The notes under the pieces are model-generated. The model was not told the origin of the DNA, searched no databases, and saw only the letters and a list, made by a program, of their open reading frames with translations. DNA of 64,000 nt, taken from assembly GCF_034044635.1 (NCBI RefSeq), contig NZ_JAXCLX010000001.1, positions 186,001 through 250,000 on the forward strand, in the 5' to 3' direction. Source of the DNA: Dongia rigui. GTDB lineage: Bacteria; Pseudomonadota; Alphaproteobacteria; Dongiales; Dongiaceae. Positions 34,928 through 44,547 of the stretch are shown in pieces (position 1 is the first letter of the stretch; every line of letters starts with the position of its first letter). A program made the position numbers and the translations under genes.

Positions 34928-36142
34928 ATGGCGAAGATTAAGGTCAAGACTCCGGTCGTCGAGCTTGATGGCGACGAGATGACCCGCATCATCTGGTCGT
35001 TCATCAAGAACAAGCTGATCCTGCCCTATCTCGACATCGACCTGAAATACTACGACCTTGGCGTCGAGATGCGCGATAAGACCGACGACAAGATCACGAT
35101 CGAATCCGCCAACGCGATCAAGCAATACGGCGTCGGCGTCAAATGCGCGACCATCACCCCCGATGAGGCGCGCGTCAAAGAATTCAACCTGAAGCAGATG
35201 TGGAAGTCGCCCAACGGCACGATCCGCAACATCCTCGACGGCACCGTTTTCCGCCAACCGATCATCTGCAAGAACGTGCCGCGCCTGGTGCCGGGCTGGA
35301 CGCAGCCGATCGTCGTCGGCCGTCATGCGTTCGGCGACCAGTACCGCGCCACCGACTTCCGGGTGCCCGGCAAAGGCAAGCTCACCATCAAATTCGAACC
35401 CGAAGACGGCAGCGCGCCGATCGAGAAGGAAGTGTACCAGTTCCCAGGCGGCGGCGTCGCCATGGCGATGTACAACGTCGATGAATCGATCCGGGGCTTC
35501 GCCCGCTCGTCGTTCAACTATGGCCTGACGCTGAAATGGCCGGTCTATCTCTCGACCAAGAACACGATCCTCAAGGCCTATGACGGCCGGTTCAAGGACA
35601 TCTTCCAGGAAGTCTTCGATACGGAATTCAAGGACCAGTTCGCCAAGGCCGGCATCACCTATGACCACCGCCTGATCGACGACATGGTGGCGTCCGCCTT
35701 GAAATGGTCTGGCGGTTTCGTCTGGGCCTGCAAGAACTATGACGGCGACGTGCAGTCCGACACCGTGGCGCAAGGCTTCGGCTCGCTGGGCCTCATGACC
35801 TCGGTCTTGCTCTCGCCGGACGGCAAGACGGTTGAAGCGGAGGCGGCCCACGGCACGGTGACACGCCATTACCGCGAGCATCAGAAGGGCAAGGAAACCT
35901 CGACCAACCCGATCGCCTCGATCTACGCCTGGACCCGTGGCCTGTGGTATCGCGGCAAGTTCGACGGCACGCCGGAACTGCAGAAGTTCGCCGAGGATCT
36001 GGAGAAGGTGTGTGTCGACACGGTCGAGAGCGGCTTCATGACCAAGGACCTCGCTTTGCTCATCAGCCCGGATCAGAAATGGCTGTCGACGACCCAGTTC
36101 CTCGACAAACTCGACGAAAACCTCAAGAAGAAGATGGGCTGA
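34928..36142 (+). CDS. icd: NADP-dependent isocitrate dehydrogenase
   Basis: A 404-residue homodimeric type enzyme of the tricarboxylic acid cycle: isocitrate + NADP+ to 2-oxoglutarate + CO2 + NADPH. N-terminal [14 protein letters not shown], substrate-binding KSPNGTIRN (Ser and Asn), metal ligand Asp in [18 protein letters not shown] and the [22 protein letters not shown] tail are typical of the eukaryote-like IDH group found in alphaproteobacteria. A 165-bp promoter region precedes it. It is followed 6 bp later by the cyclophilin gene. Confidence 0.97.
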   Translation: MAKIKVKTPVVELDGDEMTRIIWSFIKNKLILPYLDIDLKYYDLGVEMRDKTDDKITIESANAIKQYGVGVKCATITPDEARVKEFNLKQMWKSPNGTIRNILDGTVFRQPIICKNVPRLVPGWTQPIVVGRHAFGDQYRATDFRVPGKGKLTIKFEPEDGSAPIEKEVYQFPGGGVAMAMYNVDESIRGFARSSFNYGLTLKWPVYLSTKNTILKAYDGRFKDIFQEVFDTEFKDQFAKAGITYDHRLIDDMVASALKWSGGFVWACKNYDGDVQSDTVAQGFGSLGLMTSVLLSPDGKTVEAEAAHGTVTRHYREHQKGKETSTNPIASIYAWTRGLWYRGKFDGTPELQKFAEDLEKVCVDTVESGFMTKDLALLISPDQKWLSTTQFLDKLDENLKKKMG

Positions 36143-36148
36143 TCGATC

Positions 36149-36688
36149 ATGTTGAAGCGCATTCTCCTGGTGCTGGCATTCGTCGTGGGCGCCAGCACCC
36201 CGGCCCTCGCCCTTGATCCGGAAAACACCCTCTATCTCGACCTCAAGAACGGCCGCGTCGTCATCGAGTTGCTGCCGCAGGTGGCACCGAAGACGGTCGC
36301 GCGCATGAAGGAACTGGCGCGCCAGGGCTTCTTCGACGGCACGCCGATCCACCGCGTCATCCCCGGCTTCATGGCCCAGATGGGCGACCCGACGGGGACC
36401 GGCACCGGTGGCTCGGGCCAGAACCTGCAGGCCGAGTTCAGTACCCTGCGGCATGAGCGCGGCACGGTGTCGATGGCCCGGGCGGCATCACTCGACAGCG
36501 CCGACAGTCAGTTCTTCATCTGCTTCGCACCGGCCCCCTTCCTGGATGGCAAATACACCATCTGGGGCCGCGTCGTTGACGGCATGCAATTCGTCGACCG
36601 CATCAAGGCTGGCACGGAAGAGGACAACGGCACCGTCCTGCTGCCGGACCACATCAAGACCGTGAAGGTCGCAGCCGACGTTCAGTAA
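36149..36688 (+). CDS. Periplasmic peptidyl-prolyl cis-trans isomerase (cyclophilin)
   Basis: A 179-residue cyclophilin with a signal peptide (MLKRILLVLAFVVGASTPALA, cut after residue 21). Seen: IHRVIPGFMAQMGDPTGTGTGG, AEF, GTVSMARA, and DSADSQFFICFAP. It begins 6 bp after icd, so they are probably co-transcribed. Confidence 0.95.
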   Translation: MLKRILLVLAFVVGASTPALALDPENTLYLDLKNGRVVIELLPQVAPKTVARMKELARQGFFDGTPIHRVIPGFMAQMGDPTGTGTGGSGQNLQAEFSTLRHERGTVSMARAASLDSADSQFFICFAPAPFLDGKYTIWGRVVDGMQFVDRIKAGTEEDNGTVLLPDHIKTVKVAADVQ

Positions 36689-36706
36689 ACGACCGGGCTG
36701 GTGGTC

Positions 36707-36748
36707 AAAAGGGCGATGCGGGCCAGGCTTGCATCGCCCTTTTCATTT
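36707..36748. terminator. Terminator between the cyclophilin gene and tenA
   Basis: A 13-bp stem AAAAGGGCGATGC (36707-36719) with its complement (36731-36743), loop of 11 nt, A and T runs on each side, so it can serve both convergent genes. Confidence 0.85.
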
Positions 36749-37426
36749 CTAGCGCCACGCGGCCGTGGGCCACGCCTCCAGGCGATAGGCCGCGTCCCAG
36801 AACATCCATTCGAACTCCACCGATTTGCGAAACAACGCCAGCATGCGCTGGCGCAGTTCAGCATGGGCTTTTTCGGCGGCCGCGTCGGCAGCCGTCTCTG
36901 CGGCACGAACCGCAGCCTGAAATTCGTCCGACGCATAAGTTTCAATCCACAGTGCAAAGGGATTGTTCGGGACGCTCTGCTGAGCAATGGCGGTTCCAAC
37001 CTCGGCATAGACGCTGAAACAGGGCAACAGGGCGGCAAGCAACGTCTCATATGATCCCGTCTGTGCTTCGGCCAGCAGGAAGCTGGTGTAGCCAAGGCAG
37101 GTCGGTGATCGCTCCGTCGACTGTGCCACCGCGCGATCGACGCCGAATTTCGACAGGTAGCTGTGCTGCATCTCCTGCTCGAAATGCACGGCCCCGGCTG
37201 CATTGGCGGCGAATTGCGCAATCAGTTCTGCATTCGGTGCCTTGGCCGCCAGCGCCGCCAACGCGCGGGCATAATCGGTCAGATAGAGCCCATCCTGGAC
37301 GAGGTAATGCCGAAAGCGATCCTGTTGCAGCGTTCCCGCGGCGAGATCGCGATTGAAGGGCAGTTCGTGAATCGCTTGCAGCAGTCGCGCATTCTGATTG
37401 CGTGCCGTGGTCAAAAAAGACGTCAT
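36749..37426 (-). CDS. tenA: TenA-family thiaminase/aminopyrimidine hydrolase
   Basis: A 225-residue helical enzyme that salvages degraded thiamin by hydrolysing aminopyrimidines to HMP. Seen: FRHYLVQDGLYLTDYARALAALAAK (about 35-59), AAGAVHFEQEMQ, YTSFLLAEAQTGSYETLLAALLPCFSVYAEVG with the catalytic Cys, and FWDAAYRLEAWP at the end. ATG 37426 has AAGGA 9 nt before it; ATG 37435 overlaps the thiD stop (ATGA) and is a possible alternative. Last gene of the thi operon. Confidence 0.9.
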   Translation of the reverse strand: MTSFLTTARNQNARLLQAIHELPFNRDLAAGTLQQDRFRHYLVQDGLYLTDYARALAALAAKAPNAELIAQFAANAAGAVHFEQEMQHSYLSKFGVDRAVAQSTERSPTCLGYTSFLLAEAQTGSYETLLAALLPCFSVYAEVGTAIAQQSVPNNPFALWIETYASDEFQAAVRAAETAADAAAEKAHAELRQRMLALFRKSVEFEWMFWDAAYRLEAWPTAAWR

Positions 37427-37431
37427 CAAAG

Positions 37432-38241
37432 TCATTCCTTGGTTTGCCAAAGCTGATGGAAATGATGCACCGGACCATGCCCATGTCCGACGACCAGCCG
37501 GTCGCTGGCCGCGATGGCACCGGTCAGATAGCGCTTGGCAGCGGCGACGGCCGCGGGCAGGTCCGGTGATTGCGGCAGCAGCGCGGCGATCGCCGCCGAC
37601 AGAGTGCATCCGGTGCCGTGGGTACTTCGGGTCTCGATGCGCGTTGCATCGAAGCGATGCCGATCAAGACCGGTTGCCAGGAGATCGGGACTCTCACCGC
37701 CGGTCAGATGCCCACCCTTCAGGAGCAACGCCGTGCCGAAACGGGTACGCCACAGATCGGCGAGCCGCACCATGCCGCGCCAATCCGCCGGCACCGGTTC
37801 GTCCAGCAATGTGGCGGCTTCCGGCAGGTTCGGCGTAGCGAGTGTTGCCAAAGGCAGCAACCTGTCCCGCAAACTTTGCACGGCCGCTGTATCCAGCAAA
37901 TGATGCCCGCTCTTGGCTACCATGACCGGATCAAGCACGATCCATTTTGGGCGCCAGTGCTGTAGGCAGGCAGCCACTTCCCCGACGATGCCGGCATTTG
38001 CCAGCATGCCGATCTTCACAGCATCAATGCGCAGATCATCGAACACCGCGTCGATCTGTTGGCGCACGAAAGATGGGGCGACCACCTCGACCCCAACGAC
38101 GCCACGCGTATTCTGGGCAGTGAGCGCCGTCAGAACGGCGCAACCATAACTGCCCAGCGCCGAGAAGGTCTTGAGATCGGCCTGAATACCGGCACCGCCA
38201 CTCGGGTCACTGCCAGCAATGGTAAGGACGTTGGCGATCAT
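37432..38241 (-). CDS. thiD: Hydroxymethylpyrimidine (phosphate) kinase
   Basis: A 269-residue ribokinase-fold enzyme that phosphorylates HMP and HMP-phosphate. Seen: LTIAGSDPSGGAGIQADLKTFSALGSYG at the N terminus, VLDPVMVAKSGHHLL, LKGGHLTG, and the anion-hole THGTGCTLSAAIAALL. ATG 38241 overlaps the thiE stop (ATGA) and has GGAGG 7 nt upstream, while ATG 38247 lies 1 nt from that SD. Confidence 0.95.
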   Translation of the reverse strand: MIANVLTIAGSDPSGGAGIQADLKTFSALGSYGCAVLTALTAQNTRGVVGVEVVAPSFVRQQIDAVFDDLRIDAVKIGMLANAGIVGEVAACLQHWRPKWIVLDPVMVAKSGHHLLDTAAVQSLRDRLLPLATLATPNLPEAATLLDEPVPADWRGMVRLADLWRTRFGTALLLKGGHLTGGESPDLLATGLDRHRFDATRIETRSTHGTGCTLSAAIAALLPQSPDLPAAVAAAKRYLTGAIAASDRLVVGHGHGPVHHFHQLWQTKE

Positions 38242-38873
38242 TGCCATGCCTCCTCGATGCATTGCCGGAGCGACATGGTCGCCTGACGCGGATTCGGAGC
38301 ACTGCAGATGGCGGAAACCACGGCAACCCCATCGGCACCCGCCGCCATGACACTGCCGGCATTGCTCAAATTGATTCCGCCGATCGCTACGACGGGCAAA
38401 GCGATCCGGGAGCGGAGGATGGCGAACTGCTGGAGCCCGAGTGCCGGCGCAGCATCCGTCTTCGACCGGGTGGGAAAGACGGGACCCAAGCCGACGTAGT
38501 CGACCAAGACAAGATCGCGTTCGGAGATGTCCTCGGTGCAAGTCACCGAGAGGCCGATGATTTTGTCCTTGCCCAATAGTTGCCGTGCAAACGGCGCCGG
38601 CATGTCAGCCTGACCAACGTGGACACCGTCAGCGCCCGCTGCAAGCGCAATATCGATGTGATCATTGATGATGAGCGGTATACCGGCCCGCCGGGTTAGC
38701 GCGCGCAAAGCCAAGGCGTCAGTGAGAAATTGACGCAGGTTGGTGCGTGTCCCGCGCAATTGCACCATGCTGGCACCGCCATCGATAGCGGCGGCGACAA
38801 TCCTTTCGATTCCGCCGGGACGGCAGAATTCCTGGTCGGCGACCAAATAAAGCGACAAGTCGAGCGACGTCAT
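38238..38873 (-). CDS. thiE: Thiamin-phosphate synthase
   Basis: A 211-residue TIM-barrel enzyme joining HMP-PP and thiazole phosphate. Seen: LYLVADQEF, MVQLRGTRTNLRQFL, LIINDHIDIALAAGADGVHVGQAD, VTCTEDISER and YVGLGPVFPTRSKTDAAPALGL. Its ATG overlaps the thiM stop (ATGA). Note RGT in place of the more common R-x-K; the QLR part is kept. Confidence 0.95.
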   Translation of the reverse strand: MTSLDLSLYLVADQEFCRPGGIERIVAAAIDGGASMVQLRGTRTNLRQFLTDALALRALTRRAGIPLIINDHIDIALAAGADGVHVGQADMPAPFARQLLGKDKIIGLSVTCTEDISERDLVLVDYVGLGPVFPTRSKTDAAPALGLQQFAILRSRIALPVVAIGGINLSNAGSVMAAGADGVAVVSAICSAPNPRQATMSLRQCIEEAWQ

Positions 38874-39673
38874 GACAGCCGCATCCCACCGGCGAGATCG
38901 CCGGCTTGGATTTGATAGAGGGCGTCGATGAAGGCGGTTTGGAAAGTCCCTGGCGCCTGGGCCTTGGCAAAGGCGGCCTCACCCGCCACGCCCATCGTCA
39001 CCATTGCCAGCACGGCCGCCCTGAACGGGTCCTTGATGACCGCGAGATAGGCGCCACCGATGGCGCTGGCGGTGCAGCCCATGCCGGTGACACGCGACAT
39101 GATGGCATGCCCATTGGCGATGCCGACAACGCGGCTGCCATCGGTCACGTAATCCACGGCACCGCTGACGACGACGACAGCCCCACTGTTGCGCGCCAGG
39201 AGTTGCGCGGCTTCGACGGCGGCGTCGGACGCGAGTGTGCTGTCGACCCCCTTTCCACCCGCTGCATACCCGGCCAGCGCCGAGATCTCGGAGGCATTGC
39301 CGCGAATGATTGCTGGCCGATGGCGCAGCAGGTCAGCAGCCAGGCGCGTGCGATAGCCAAGAGCACCGACAGCAACCGGATCAAGCAACCAGGGCCGCTT
39401 GGCCGCATTGGCCGATAGGGTGGCCAGCCGCATCGCCGCGGCCCAATCCGGCGACAACGTGCCGAGATTGACGACCAGTGCACCGGCGATCGCCGCTAAC
39501 TCGGCTGCCTCCTCCGTGTTCTCGACCATGGCTGGCGAGGCACCAAGCGCCAGAAGCGCGTTGGCCGTCAGATTGGCGACGACAATATTCGTCATGTTAT
39601 GAATAAGCGGAGCCGAATTGCGGATGGCCGACAAGGCGGCGGCAAAATCGGCTTCGACAGGTGCAGGCGACAT
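38870..39673 (-). CDS. thiM: Hydroxyethylthiazole kinase
   Basis: A 267-residue kinase that phosphorylates thiazole alcohol for thiamin salvage. Seen: PLIHNMTNIVVANLTANALLALGASPAM (about 23-50), PWLLDPVAVGALGYRT, IIRGNASEISALAG and SRVTGMGCTASAIGGAYLAV with the catalytic Cys. I placed the start at ATG 39673 because GGAGAG lies 7 nt upstream; a TTG at 39676 is less likely. First gene of thiM-thiE-thiD-tenA, downstream of a TPP riboswitch. Confidence 0.95.
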   Translation of the reverse strand: MSPAPVEADFAAALSAIRNSAPLIHNMTNIVVANLTANALLALGASPAMVENTEEAAELAAIAGALVVNLGTLSPDWAAAMRLATLSANAAKRPWLLDPVAVGALGYRTRLAADLLRHRPAIIRGNASEISALAGYAAGGKGVDSTLASDAAVEAAQLLARNSGAVVVVSGAVDYVTDGSRVVGIANGHAIMSRVTGMGCTASAIGGAYLAVIKDPFRAAVLAMVTMGVAGEAAFAKAQAPGTFQTAFIDALYQIQAGDLAGGMRLS

Positions 39674-39680
39674 CAACGTC

Positions 39681-39706
39681 TCTCCCTTTCAAAAGCCGAA
39701 GGGAGA
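39681..39706 (-). promoter_or_regulatory. SD-sequestering hairpin of the TPP riboswitch
   Basis: On the minus strand TCTCCCTT (39706-39699) pairs with AAGGGAGA (39688-39681), loop of 10 nt. The second arm contains the thiM Shine-Dalgarno. This is the likely expression platform, closing translation when TPP is bound. Confidence 0.75.
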
Positions 39707-39754
39707 AACACCAACAGACAAGATGACGTGAACAGCCGCTTGCCGGGCGGTGCA

Positions 39755-39836
39755 ACGATCCCTTCGCTGGCATGATCCAGATCAGGTTCCTCGGGTATAA
39801 TCTCAGCCCGCTCCGAAAAGAGCAGACACCCCGCGT
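39755..39836 (-). promoter_or_regulatory. TPP riboswitch (THI element)
   Basis: On the minus strand the conserved core is clear: GGGGTGTCTGCTC, GGGCTGAGA, TACCC, GAACCTGATCTGG, and ATGCCAGCGAAGGGA, the consensus for the thiamin pyrophosphate aptamer. It lies in the leader of thiM, between a strong promoter and the SD-blocking hairpin. Confidence 0.96.
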
Positions 39837-39849
39837 TACAACGGATCGC

Positions 39850-39877
39850 AGTCTACGGAAACGACGCGCCCTGTCAA
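39850..39877 (-). promoter_or_regulatory. Sigma70 promoter of the thi operon
   Basis: On the minus strand, TTGACA (39877-39872), 16-bp spacer, TAGACT (39855-39850), placed just before the riboswitch. The -35 hexamer is perfect. Confidence 0.75.
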
Positions 39878-39889
39878 ATCACTGCGCTG

Positions 39890-40864
39890 TCAGCGGCGTG
39901 GCGCGCGGAGCAGGGCGAGGGGCAGCTTGTAGGCCTGATCCGGCACTTTACGCGCCATGACGATGCCGAAGGCCGCCGGGAAAGCGGCAATCGTGATCAG
40001 CCAGCCGCCTTCAAGGACATCATCGGACATCGCGGAATTGACGCCGATCAGCGCGAGGATAATCGCGCCGGCAATGAGCAGGCGCCCGACCCAGCGCCAA
40101 GCCTTGAGCCCGCCTTGCTGCGGTGGGTAAAGGTCGATATCTGGCTGCGCCCGCAGGAAGACTTCGATCATTTCCATGCGCCCGGCCCAGATCGCGGCCA
40201 TCGCCGACACACCGATCGTCACGGCGTAGAGCGCAAAGAGTTGGCCGCGCAATTGATCCGCATTTGCGAAGACGCCCTTGCGCATGGCCTCAAACGCCAT
40301 CAACGGAAAATCATAGAATCCGTGGGCGACGATCGGCAGGCCGAGGGCCAGAACGAGGGCCGCCGGGGCCATGATATCCTTGCGCCACCACCAGGCCAGG
40401 AAGACACCCATCATCATGCCGTCGATGGTGTGGCCGGGCACCGCCATCGCGCCGCGCATCAGGCCGGTCACGATCCAATCCTTGGCGCTGAGCAGATAGA
40501 GGATGTTTTCGAGCAGCGCGAAGCCGAGGCCGGTGAGCGCTGCGCCACAGAAAAGATCGCCGCCAGAATCGCATTGCGGATGACGGCGGATGTAGAACCA
40601 GACGATGAGGAACTTCGCGACTTCTTCGGGGATGGCCGCCCCCAGCCAGGCGTCGCGCGCCGCCTCCCAGAGCGGATCCTGCGGGTGGCCGAGACGGCTG
40701 AGCAGGACCGAGAAGCCGATGGCGAGTGGCGCCGAGATCATGCCACCGATCACGGCCTTGACGCCGAGGCCAATACCCAGGCGATGCCGGAAATGCGTGA
40801 GGAAGAAGGCGACCAAGAACAGCGGTGGAAGGATCGCTGCAAACAGCGTGAGAACCAGCGTCAT
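39890..40864 (-). CDS. PrsW-family intramembrane metalloprotease (copy 1)
   Basis: A 324-residue membrane protein with about eight helices and the PrsW motifs: IPEEVAKFLIVW (glutamate pair, about 79-90), FALLENILYLLS, PGHTIDGMMMG, and VAHGFYDFPLM. In Bacillus PrsW starts cleavage of an anti-sigma factor. Target here unknown. The ATG overlaps the stop of the upstream PrsW-like gene (ATGA), so the two are co-translated. C terminus extended by a soluble linker and two more helices. Confidence 0.88.
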   Translation of the reverse strand: MTLVLTLFAAILPPLFLVAFFLTHFRHRLGIGLGVKAVIGGMISAPLAIGFSVLLSRLGHPQDPLWEAARDAWLGAAIPEEVAKFLIVWFYIRRHPQCDSGGDLFCGAALTGLGFALLENILYLLSAKDWIVTGLMRGAMAVPGHTIDGMMMGVFLAWWWRKDIMAPAALVLALGLPIVAHGFYDFPLMAFEAMRKGVFANADQLRGQLFALYAVTIGVSAMAAIWAGRMEMIEVFLRAQPDIDLYPPQQGGLKAWRWVGRLLIAGAIILALIGVNSAMSDDVLEGGWLITIAAFPAAFGIVMARKVPDQAYKLPLALLRAPRR

Positions 40865-41646
40865 GCCGCTTTCCGCAGACGGCGCCGCATGACAAAGACG
40901 CTGGCAATGGCTGCCAGGATGACGCTGGGGATGGCCACGGCCGCCAGCGCGAAATGCGGCAGCATCTGGTCGATCTCAGTGGGTTCGAGATCCTGGCCAC
41001 GATCCAGCATGGTGAGAACCGGCACGATCAGGCCCCAATCGACGGCCGTGTGGCCAATGACAGCGGTCAGGAATCCGCCCAGGGCCGCCAGCCAGTTGAA
41101 CCGGGGACTGTCAGCAAGGCGGGCGAAGAAGATGCCCATCAGGCAACCGAGCGATGCATGCAGGAAGCTTGCTGCCAACGACCGCACGAGCGGGACGATG
41201 AGCGGGTTGCCAATCTCGCTGTTGACCATGGTTGTGACCGCGGAGTTGACGCTGTAGCCGATATTCTCAACCGCCGCGAAGGCCAGGCCGCAAAGAACCG
41301 GCAGGCGAAATGCCGTGGCACGATCGATCTGCTGATGAAAGACCGAGAAATGGCGCAGCACGAAGAAGGCAGCGAGCACCGCCACCGATTTCACAAACTC
41401 TTCCGGCAGGCCGGCCATGGTCAGGCTGATCATAAAGGCGTCACCCAGCCCCGGATCCTGCGGCAGGGTCAATCTGTCCTTGAGGTGAAAGAACAGCAGC
41501 AGGGGAACCGGCGACAACGCCCCCAGACCCAACGCCAGCGCCACGACGCGCCATTTGGTGCGTACCGGCAGCAGATACTGCACGACGACGACCCAGCCGG
41601 TCGTGATTGCAGCAACGATGGCAATGGCGGCGACGGTATTCACCAT
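40861..41646 (-). CDS. PrsW-family intramembrane metalloprotease (copy 2)
   Basis: A 261-residue membrane protein with the same motif set: LPEEFVKSVAVLAAFF, FAAVENIGYSVNSA, ASFLHASLGCLMG and IGHTAVDW. It starts at ATG 41646, 37 bp after the alaS stop region, and overlaps copy 1 by 4 bp. Sequence similarity outside the motifs is low, so the two are old paralogues. They may work as a pair or have different targets. Confidence 0.85.
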   Translation of the reverse strand: MVNTVAAIAIVAAITTGWVVVVQYLLPVRTKWRVVALALGLGALSPVPLLLFFHLKDRLTLPQDPGLGDAFMISLTMAGLPEEFVKSVAVLAAFFVLRHFSVFHQQIDRATAFRLPVLCGLAFAAVENIGYSVNSAVTTMVNSEIGNPLIVPLVRSLAASFLHASLGCLMGIFFARLADSPRFNWLAALGGFLTAVIGHTAVDWGLIVPVLTMLDRGQDLEPTEIDQMLPHFALAAVAIPSVILAAIASVFVMRRRLRKAA

Positions 41647-41683
41647 GTGATCAGCGTCGCCCCTGGACCATCATCGATCTGCT

Positions 41684-44356
41684 TCAGGCTGCTTTGACGC
41701 GGTCGCGCAGCAGCGCCTCGATGGCACCGACCGCTTCCTGCGCCCGCGCGCCATCGGGTCCGCCGGCCTGGGCCATGTCGGGGCGGCCACCCCCGCCTTG
41801 CCCACCGATCGCCATCGAGCCCGCTTTCACCAAATCCACGGCACTGAAGCGGCCAGTGAGATCTTCCGTCACAGCGACGACGATCGAGGCCTTGCCGTCG
41901 CTGTTGGCAACGAGTGCCACAACACCGGAGCCGAGCTTTTTCTTGAATTCGTCCGCCATGCTCTTGAGTTCCTTGGCCGGCACGCCGTCCAGCACGCGGC
42001 CCGAGAATTTGACCCCGCCGACATCAATGACGTCATTGCCGCCACCGCTGCCGCCCGTCGCAATCGCCTTGCGCGCTTCGGCAAGCTCGCGTTCCAACTT
42101 CTTGCGTTCTTCCAGCAGACTGACGATGCGGCTGGGCAGTTCCTGCGGCAGGGCCTTGATTGCCGCCGCGGCTTCGGCGAGCTGCTTCTGCTGGTCGGCC
42201 ACGAACTTTTCCGCCGCGGCACCTGTCACCGCCTCAATGCGGCGCAAACCGGCGCCGACCGCACCCTCGGACACGATCTTGAGGAAGCCGATATCGCCGG
42301 TGCGATGAACATGGGTACCACCGCACAGTTCGGTCGAGAATTCCTTCACTTCCTCGTCGGCGCGACCGCCCATCGAGACGACGCGCACTTCTTCGCCGTA
42401 TTTCTCGCCGAAGAGCGCCATGGCGCCGGCGGCGATGGCGTCATCAGGTGTCATCAACTTGGTCGCCACATCGGCATTGGCGCGGATGCGGCGGTTCACT
42501 TCATGCTCCACCCAAGCCATATCCTCAGCCGACATGCCTTTGCTGTGGGAGAAGTCAAAGCGCAGTCGATCAGGTGCCACCAGCGAACCCTTTTGGGTCA
42601 CATGATTGCCAAGGCGCCGTCGCAGGGCCTCGTGCAGCAGATGGGTCGCCGAATGATGCGCGCGCAGGCCCGAACGGCGGGCATGGTCGACCTTCATCTC
42701 GACCGCGTCACCATTCTTCAGGCTGCCCTTCACAACCTTACCGATATGGACGTGGAGGTCGCCGAGCTTCTTCTGCGTGTCGTGGATCTCGATTTCGGCC
42801 CCATTGGCCGAAACGAGCTTCCCGCCGTCGCCCATCTGGCCGCCGGATTCACCGTAGAACGGCGTCTGATTAGTGACGATCGAGACCTCGTCGCCAGCCT
42901 TCGCCTCGGTGATTTCCTGGCCGGCCTTGACGATAGTCAGCACCTGGCCTTCGGCCTTTTCAGTCGAATAGCCAAGGAAGTCGGTGGCGCCGAGGCGCTG
43001 GCGGATCTCGAACCAGATCTCTTCTGTCGCCGCCTCACCGGAACCTGCCCAGGCCGCGCGGCTGCGCTCGCGCTGCTTCTCAAGCTCGGCATTAAAGCCA
43101 TCGACATCGACTTCCATTCCCTTGTCACGCAGGATCGATTGCGTGAGGTCGAGCGGGAAGCCGCGGCTGTCTGACAGCGCAAAAGCGACGCTGCCGGAGA
43201 GCTTGCCATCCTTGGTCAGGCCACTCTTCGAACTGATGGCGCCTTCGAGCTCCTTGAGGCCGGTATCGAGGGTCTGCTTGAAGCGCGACTCTTCCAGCTT
43301 CAGCGTTTCCGTGATCGCCGCTTCAGCGCGGCCGAGTTCCGGATAGGCCTGGCCCATCTCGGTGACCAGGGCCGGCACCAGCTTGAACACCAACGGGTCC
43401 TTGCAGCCCAGCAGATGGGCATGCCGCATGGCGCGCCGCATGATCCGGCGCAACACGTAGCCGCGGCCTTCATTCGACGGCATGACGCCGTCGGCAATGA
43501 GGAATGCGCTGGAGCGCAGATGGTCGGCGATGACGCGGTGGCTGACATTGTGTGACCCATCAGCCTCGGTGTTCGAGGCATGCGCCGACGCCTCGATGAG
43601 CGTCCGCATCAGGTCGATGTCGTAATTGTCATGCTTGCCCTGGAGGACCGCCGCCAGGCGTTCGAGGCCCATGCCGGTGTCGATCGATGGGCGCGGCAGG
43701 TTCACGCGCTCGGCCTTCGTCACCTGCTCGAACTGCATGAAGACGAGATTCCAGATCTCGATGAAGCGGTCGCCATCGGCGTCGGCCGAGCCGGGGGGAC
43801 CACCAGCGATCTTGTCGCCATGGTCATAGAAGATTTCCGAGCAGGGACCGCAGGGGCCGGTATCACCCATGGCCCAGAAATTATCCGAGGTCGGGATGCG
43901 GATGATCTTGGAATCCGACAGGCCGGCGATGCGCTTCCACAGGCCGTGCGCCTCGTCATCGTCGATATAGACGGTGACGGTCAGCTTGTCCTTGGGCAAG
44001 CCGTATTCCTTGGTGATGAGGTTCCAGGCCAGTTCGATCGCGCGTTCCTTGAAATAGTCGCCGAAGCTGAAATTGCCCAGCATTTCAAAGAAGGTATGGT
44101 GCCGCGCGGTATAGCCGACATTCTCCAGATCGTTGTGCTTGCCACCGGCCCGGACGCACTTTTGGGCGGTCGAGGCCCGGACGTAGTCGCGCTTTTCCTG
44201 GCCCGTGAAGACGTTCTTGAACTGGACCATGCCCGAATTCACGAACATCAGGGTCGGGTCGTTCCGTGGCACGAGCGGCGACGAGGGCACGATTTCGTGC
44301 CCTTCCTTGCGGAAATAGTCGAGGAAAACGCGGCGAATGTCGTTGGCGGTCTGCAT
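41684..44356 (-). CDS. alaS: Alanyl-tRNA synthetase
   Basis: An 890-residue class II synthetase that charges tRNA-Ala. Seen: [23 protein letters not shown] and [19 protein letters not shown] (class II catalytic domain), [15 protein letters not shown], the editing domain motif [16 protein letters not shown] with [13 protein letters not shown], and the C-Ala domain ending [15 protein letters not shown]. All metal ligands of the editing site are present. Divergent from moaA. Confidence 0.98.
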   Translation of the reverse strand: MQTANDIRRVFLDYFRKEGHEIVPSSPLVPRNDPTLMFVNSGMVQFKNVFTGQEKRDYVRASTAQKCVRAGGKHNDLENVGYTARHHTFFEMLGNFSFGDYFKERAIELAWNLITKEYGLPKDKLTVTVYIDDDEAHGLWKRIAGLSDSKIIRIPTSDNFWAMGDTGPCGPCSEIFYDHGDKIAGGPPGSADADGDRFIEIWNLVFMQFEQVTKAERVNLPRPSIDTGMGLERLAAVLQGKHDNYDIDLMRTLIEASAHASNTEADGSHNVSHRVIADHLRSSAFLIADGVMPSNEGRGYVLRRIMRRAMRHAHLLGCKDPLVFKLVPALVTEMGQAYPELGRAEAAITETLKLEESRFKQTLDTGLKELEGAISSKSGLTKDGKLSGSVAFALSDSRGFPLDLTQSILRDKGMEVDVDGFNAELEKQRERSRAAWAGSGEAATEEIWFEIRQRLGATDFLGYSTEKAEGQVLTIVKAGQEITEAKAGDEVSIVTNQTPFYGESGGQMGDGGKLVSANGAEIEIHDTQKKLGDLHVHIGKVVKGSLKNGDAVEMKVDHARRSGLRAHHSATHLLHEALRRRLGNHVTQKGSLVAPDRLRFDFSHSKGMSAEDMAWVEHEVNRRIRANADVATKLMTPDDAIAAGAMALFGEKYGEEVRVVSMGGRADEEVKEFSTELCGGTHVHRTGDIGFLKIVSEGAVGAGLRRIEAVTGAAAEKFVADQQKQLAEAAAAIKALPQELPSRIVSLLEERKKLERELAEARKAIATGGSGGGNDVIDVGGVKFSGRVLDGVPAKELKSMADEFKKKLGSGVVALVANSDGKASIVVAVTEDLTGRFSAVDLVKAGSMAIGGQGGGGRPDMAQAGGPDGARAQEAVGAIEALLRDRVKAA

Positions 44357-44547
44357 CTTCTGGGTCCGAAACTTCTACCTGGTCGATTTAAGGGCCGTTT
44401 TGCGGCGCGAAAGGCGATTATTTAGAGTTTTTCCAAGGGAAACAAGGTATTTGACGGCGTCGCGCCCCGCTTTAGAGCAGCCTGCCCGGGTGCCGGACGC
44501 ATAGCGGCGGCTTGTCTCGAAAACCCTGTTGGATTTGGGGAGGAAAT

